DNA from: Adineta vaga
Lineage: Eukaryota; Rotifera
Direction of reading: 5' to 3'
NCBI GenBank assembly: GCA_021613535.1
Contig: CP075495.1
Span: 8,742,001-8,806,000, forward strand
DNA: 64,000 nt
Below, piece by piece: positions 57,882 to 64,000 of this stretch (position 1 is the first letter of the stretch; every line of letters begins with the position of its first letter). A program made the position numbers and the translations under genes. The notes under the pieces are model-generated. The model was not told the origin of the DNA, did no database searches, and saw nothing but the letters and a program-made list of their open reading frames with translations.

Positions 57882-58160
57882 TTATTCGTCAAGTTCTGGT
57901 TCATATTCACTCTTCTTCAATTTACGATAATCATTAATTTTAAGATATTTAGCATGTTTAAATGAACCATCATCATTGATTTGAGTTTCCCATGATCGTT
58001 CAGAATTACGTCGATTAACTTTGACATCAGATGAAAATGCTAGAGAACGAAATGCGTGTCCAGCTGCCATAACCATACCAACTGTAACAATTGAAAAAAG
58101 TGGTATTAACGAATAATTTGCTTTCAGTGATTGCCATGATAAACCTTTCAAAATTGCCAT
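57882..58160 (-). CDS. NDUFA4: Cytochrome c oxidase-associated subunit NDUFA4
   Basis: Single coding exon of 92 aa (human 81). The N-terminal helix region reads ANYSLIPLFSIVTVGMVMAA, with the family's PLF/G.G pattern, and forms the single membrane span in the inner mitochondrial membrane. After it come DVKVNRRNSERSWE (compare DVCWDRNNPEPWN) and INDYRKLKKSEYEPELDE (compare VDYSKLKKERPDF). The protein is an accessory subunit of complex IV, once counted in complex I. The ATG at 58160 is preceded by a probable 5' UTR splice acceptor (CTAAAG). An upstream in-frame ATG at 58196 would add residues not seen in the family. Confidence 0.85.
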   Translation of the reverse strand: MAILKGLSWQSLKANYSLIPLFSIVTVGMVMAAGHAFRSLAFSSDVKVNRRNSERSWETQINDDGSFKHAKYLKINDYRKLKKSEYEPELDE

Positions 58161-61100
58161 CTTTAGGTTTAATGAAAGTCTACAAATAAAAAACAATTTA
58201 AGAACAAAATTCTAGAAATCTGTATATTTCATTGTTTTCTCTTTTATACTTGTTTTCAAAATACTAAGTTTTTCTTTTTCTATTGTGATTACTATTCTTC
58301 ATTTCTTCCTTCGAACGATAGGATGATGTTTAAGAAACCTATTGTAATGAAAATCTAGAAAGATGTCGCTAAATTACATAGAATTAATAATAATAATCAT
58401 CTGAAAAAAGATAACATCATTGAATATATAGTATCGAATGTATTCGGATACATAATTAAGTTGCTTTTTATAACATATTCTAAAAGATTGCTTTCATTTG
58501 ACCGCGACGAAATCATATTCGATACTTCCGAATGGCATCACAATCTTAAAAAACCTAATGGCAAGACTACACTATTGCACAAGGATTATGTACGCAGTAT
58601 ACTCGTTCTTCATACGGAATATTACTTTATACAATCTATGATCATATATACATGCGAATTATCTATCATGAATATGAGAAACGATATTTTGTATTAGAAA
58701 AGATCTAAATTAAATTGTTGAAAATACGAAATTAACGATTAATTTTGATACAGCATCAAAATGAGTACAAGCTTCGTTTGTCGATCTGTTCATTACTTTA
58801 TATTCGTTTATTGACAAGACTCTATCCAACGAAATGAAATCTTTATTATTTTATGTGATACTTAAAGATGAACAAGTTATATAGACTCTTTTTTAACAAT
58901 AATAATGTTAAAAACATACATCTTCTCTATTAATAGTTTCAATCTATACTGTCTATTTATTTTAAAATCAAATTCAGATGTGTTTAGTATGTTTATAAAA
59001 AGTTTTCCTATCAATAAATTTTGTTTAGATAATATAATTGCATTAAGTATAAGATAAAATAACATGTACAACTTTTCTTTTTTTTTTCATTGCTGATAAG
59101 ATCTAAAGATAAACTGCAATTTTATTTAAATCAACATGAAAGTAACATTATTATTGTTGAAATTTTTTTCAAAGTAAACAAAGAAAACAAGATCGATGTA
59201 ATAAATTAATCATTTGATATGTAAGTGGGTCAATCATTAACTATTTCAATTCTTTATCTATCATCGATCATTGATAAAAATCTGGTGCCGATGATCATTA
59301 ATAAGAAGAAGAAAAAAGAAATTTCATTTATATCTAGTAAAAAGAAAAACATCTGCGCAATAAGATTGTTTTATTTAGAAGCAAATAATTATCGTTGATT
59401 GTTGGGAGATTTTTCACTAAAGAACAAAGTGAGCGGTAAGAGGATGATTTAAGCTTGTCATCATATACATCTATATTGATTAGTTCTAATTTCAACATCT
59501 ATTCAATTATGATTATTATGTTCTTGTGCTTACTCTTAATCTCATGTATTTGAACAATTTGTCAGATGAAAAATGTCAGTTAAACCATTGAAATTTGATG
59601 AAGCGAAAATGAATATCTCTTGTGTTGTATGTGTGTATGTGTTTTTTGATTCATATTGTGAAGTATCCAACATACACCATCCATTATGATCATGTCAAAG
59701 AGAGGTTAGATCAAAAGGTATATTCTAGTTGTTTCACTAATCGCTTTTGTGATGTGTGAACGTGTCGACAAAAATGGACACGAGCTCACGTATACAATTG
59801 TCCATTGTAAAAACAAAATTGAGCAAATTATGTCCAGAGAAACAGACAAATCAATGGTCGAATGAGCAAATTTATTTTAAAGAGCTGCTGCGACGATGTG
59901 TGTGTGTGTGTGTCTGTGTGTTGCTTTTCTAATCAATGAAGCATAAGAAGTAGAGAAAAAAATGTTCATCATTATCTCTTCAGTGGATGTGTGCTTGTCG
60001 ACACTCTTAAGCTAATCACAACACAGACAAACTGGCAGAAGATTTCTATCGAAAATTAATGTAGCATGTCGTTTCGTTGACATATTCTCAACAATGTAGT
60101 TGTATTCGTTTATCCTTGACAATTTACGCAGCACGGTTTAATAATAATCATAACAATATAATGACAATGATGAATTTGTTAGTTTTCTTTTCATAAGTTT
60201 CAAGGTATAATGCGAGAGAAAAATTTTGTTTATTAAAAATGATGTAATGCATTTTTCAAGGGTCATATGAGTTAAAAAAAGAAGAAGGAAAATGATAGAA
60301 CATTCTTTATCAAATCCTATCTATCTTTTACTCCCTTGTTGTCATCAGGGTAATAGTACGAGTCTGCACGTATACAACAAAAAAGGAATCGAATCGGTTT
60401 TTTTTTATTTCAAGGCATAAAAGCTTTCTCTTCATCATACGCTGTCTTATAACAATAAACTGTCAGAATGATTGACGTCGTCTTTTACGCTTACTTTTCT
60501 CTTTTTTTTCGACTCTACACATACAATATTCCAAACTGCGTAAACATCGCCGTGATGGAGGGTGCAGTACTTCTTCTTCTATATGATGTAGTTTTTCTTT
60601 TCAATGATTCGTTGTTTTTCTTCTGCTTTATTTGACTCATATTCACATTTATGATTTTCTTCTTAAGTGAGTAGTAAAATTAGATATAATATATTAGAGT
60701 GCAGGTGTTCATTTTAAATCAACTAATTAGAGATCATGAGTGAAATAATGATATAGGCTTTTTCTCTACTATATTTCATTTCCGGAGTATGTGCATTTTT
60801 TTATCCCATAATTGTTCGTTTTTTTTTTGATACTTTCACCGATAGTGTATGTGTATATATCTGTCTTCCGTTTCTGGTGTCGGAACGTTTTCTTTTTCCC
60901 CTATGAATGTCTATTTGTTTGTTTGCGAGTAACGGAAGCGAAGTCGATCGATTCTCATGATAACTGCACTACATCATATAAGCAACAACAACATCATCAT
61001 CATCATTGAGAGAGAGAGAGAGAATGGATGATTATCAGTTTGTAACAGCAGTATATCTGGCATATAAACACTTATAAAGAAATTTGCATAGATCATACTC

Positions 61101-61787
61101 GTTAGATTATTTTTTCTTTCTTCTTAAAATAGACTCGTCATTTCTGCAACGACAATGATCAATCAATATAGTTATACAAAAGACTATAAACAAAAAAAAA
61201 GACGAAGAAGAAGACGATGAAAGACTCTATTGCATATTGAATCTGGTTTAAATCACTGACAGTTGTCGTTCGTTGAGAATTTCTTTGCATTTTTTTTATC
61301 GTCAAAGATTGATGCCAATTAGGATGACAATAGAAACGTAAACATCTTTTGAAGATGAATAAATATCAATGAAGTGTATTTAGAAAAAAAGGTCAAACTT
61401 TTTTTTTTCTTTCTATTGGTGAAAATAGAGAAGTACTGTTTTACAAACATTGGCTGTTAGAAGAAGGAAAGAAAGAGAAGAAAAAACGAAAGAAAAAAAA
61501 GAATTTATTTTCTTCTCTCGTTCCGGCCAACCATGTTAATAGCAAGCTGCATCAACATTGGTCCAAAAAAAGAAGGAAAAATAATGAACACGAACACCTC
61601 CTTCTGTATGCAAATAGAAGAAAAAAAAAACTTTCGAAGAGAAGAGATGCGCATCGTCTTTTGTTGATCAAACAGGCTGTTACTTCTGACACGTCGTTAG
61701 AGAGAAGAGAAGCAGAAAAAGAAGAACTACTACATCGCTACTATTATTTTTTCAGAATCAAAAAAAAAAAGAAAAGAAACTAACGCG
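58161..61787. other. 3.6-kb gene-free region upstream of FoxG
   Basis: No exon or RNA gene recognised. Microsatellites: GT at 59896-59921, GA at 61007-61023, poly-T and poly-A runs. This is one of the longest gaps in an otherwise dense window. It fits the extended regulatory DNA expected for a developmental transcription factor, but no specific site could be assigned. Confidence 0.5.
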
Positions 61788-63155
<1,368 letters not shown>

Positions 63156-64000
63156 TCTGAGACAACAAGAAAAGTAAATAATATTTCCTTCTTTGTTTCT
63201 TCTGTTTCCAGTATCATATATATGTATGACGAGGAAAGATGACATTTCTTTTTTCGTTTCATTTGTTTGTTTGTTTGTTTGTTTTTTAATTCTTCGTTTT
63301 TACCCTTATTTTCTTCTTTAATTGGTCAAAAAAATACACACTCGTCTTCAATTTTTTTCTCGTTTTGAAAAAATAAACCTATCAAGCTGCTTCAGTGGCC
63401 GATGCTGCTGCTGTTGCAAATCAAATCTCGTGTTTCTCTCTCAATCTTTCTTTTTTTAGTTCGGATTGTTTGTACTATAACGAAAGAATAATGGAAAAAA
63501 AAACGAGAAGGACATATAAACTTCTCTTTTTCATCATCAATTCCAGCTGTCGCATACATCATATAAACATACATTTGACATTAGTCTTTCTCAATTTGTC
63601 GTCATTTATGTTTTCCTATGAATACAATAAAAAAAAAACTATCAACATATACTATCAGTCGTTGATGCATCATTATTATCACAAATCGTTGTTTGATTGT
63701 CGTCAGCTTGGTCGATCTTTTCATTTATTCATCTTCATTTTCTTCTTTTTTTTTATGTATTCGATCAAGTCTAGTAGATAATGTTTCAGTGGAGATAGAA
63801 ATTGAAATTTACTTTGAATCAATTTTGCTGTTTAAGGATCAACAAATTTTATTTGAGTTTTCGATCATATCTGATTACAATTGTTCAAATAAGAAGAGCA
63901 TGTGTCGAGTTTGTTTTATTGAAACAGTTCGTTTGGATTTAGACGAATACATATATCAATATTCTCTTATTATTTCTATGCTTAATTGTAAAACGAGAAG
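63156..64000. other. Downstream of FoxG
   Basis: Probably FoxG 3' UTR. Contains a TTTG repeat (63262-63282) and a GCTGCTGCTGTTGC stretch (63402-63418) that reads AASVADAAAVANQIS in one frame but cannot be joined in phase to FoxG. Nothing else seen. Confidence 0.45.

Noticed and set aside
63395-63781. 128-aa frame after FoxG as an additional FoxG exon
   Set aside because: The Ala-rich beginning is suggestive, but the acceptor phase does not fit any FoxG donor, and the rest is low-complexity.

Overview
The window looks like nuclear DNA of a small-genome animal, most likely a bdelloid rotifer or close lophotrochozoan relative. This is an inference. It rests on the AT-rich sequence, compact multi-exon genes with GT..AG introns mostly 50-65 nt long, and animal-type proteins (FoxG, EFHC1, CNOT7, SND1, C1GALT1). 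No rRNA, tRNA, CRISPR array, reverse transcriptase or transposase ORF was found. Gene models were spliced by eye; donor and acceptor phases agree except where a problem is stated.

Left part (1-28.3 kb) is ordinary housekeeping and signalling gene space. In order: the last exon of ribonucleotide reductase R2, a secreted single-Kunitz inhibitor, the CNOT7 deadenylase, a TPR-less SGT1 co-chaperone, the mitoribosomal factor GADD45GIP1/mL64, a CHIC cysteine-rich membrane protein, Tudor-SN (SND1) and a dual-specificity phosphatase with a polyQ tail. These are followed on the minus strand by a DUF4743-type Nudix hydrolase, a BAR-SH3 protein and an unrecognised zinc-knuckle protein. Then, on the plus strand, come calcyphosine-like CAPSL, a long unrecognised tail-anchored protein with two unexplained frame breaks, and a DNAJB1-type Hsp40 preceded by a heat-shock-element array.

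Middle part (31-49 kb) is the accessory region and the most interesting stretch. Five genes on the minus strand (here called alpha1, beta1, alpha2, beta2, alpha3) encode short secreted proteins of 225-228 aa that I cannot assign to any family. All five have three exons, phase-0 introns and a central exon of exactly 126 nt. Alpha and beta types share a sparse Cys/Leu/aromatic skeleton, so they are divergent paralogues. Two plus-strand C1GALT1-type glycosyltransferase genes are interleaved with them. A beta-alpha block has been duplicated (35.6-40.8 kb to 43.0-49.0 kb) and is now mosaic, and a foldback element lies between the copies.

Right part (50.5-64 kb) returns to conserved genes: two tandem, divergent FAU (FUBI-eS30) genes on the minus strand, a full-length EFHC1 on the plus strand, weak gene remnants at 56.2-57.6 kb, NDUFA4 on the minus strand, and FoxG behind a 3.6-kb gene-free upstream region.
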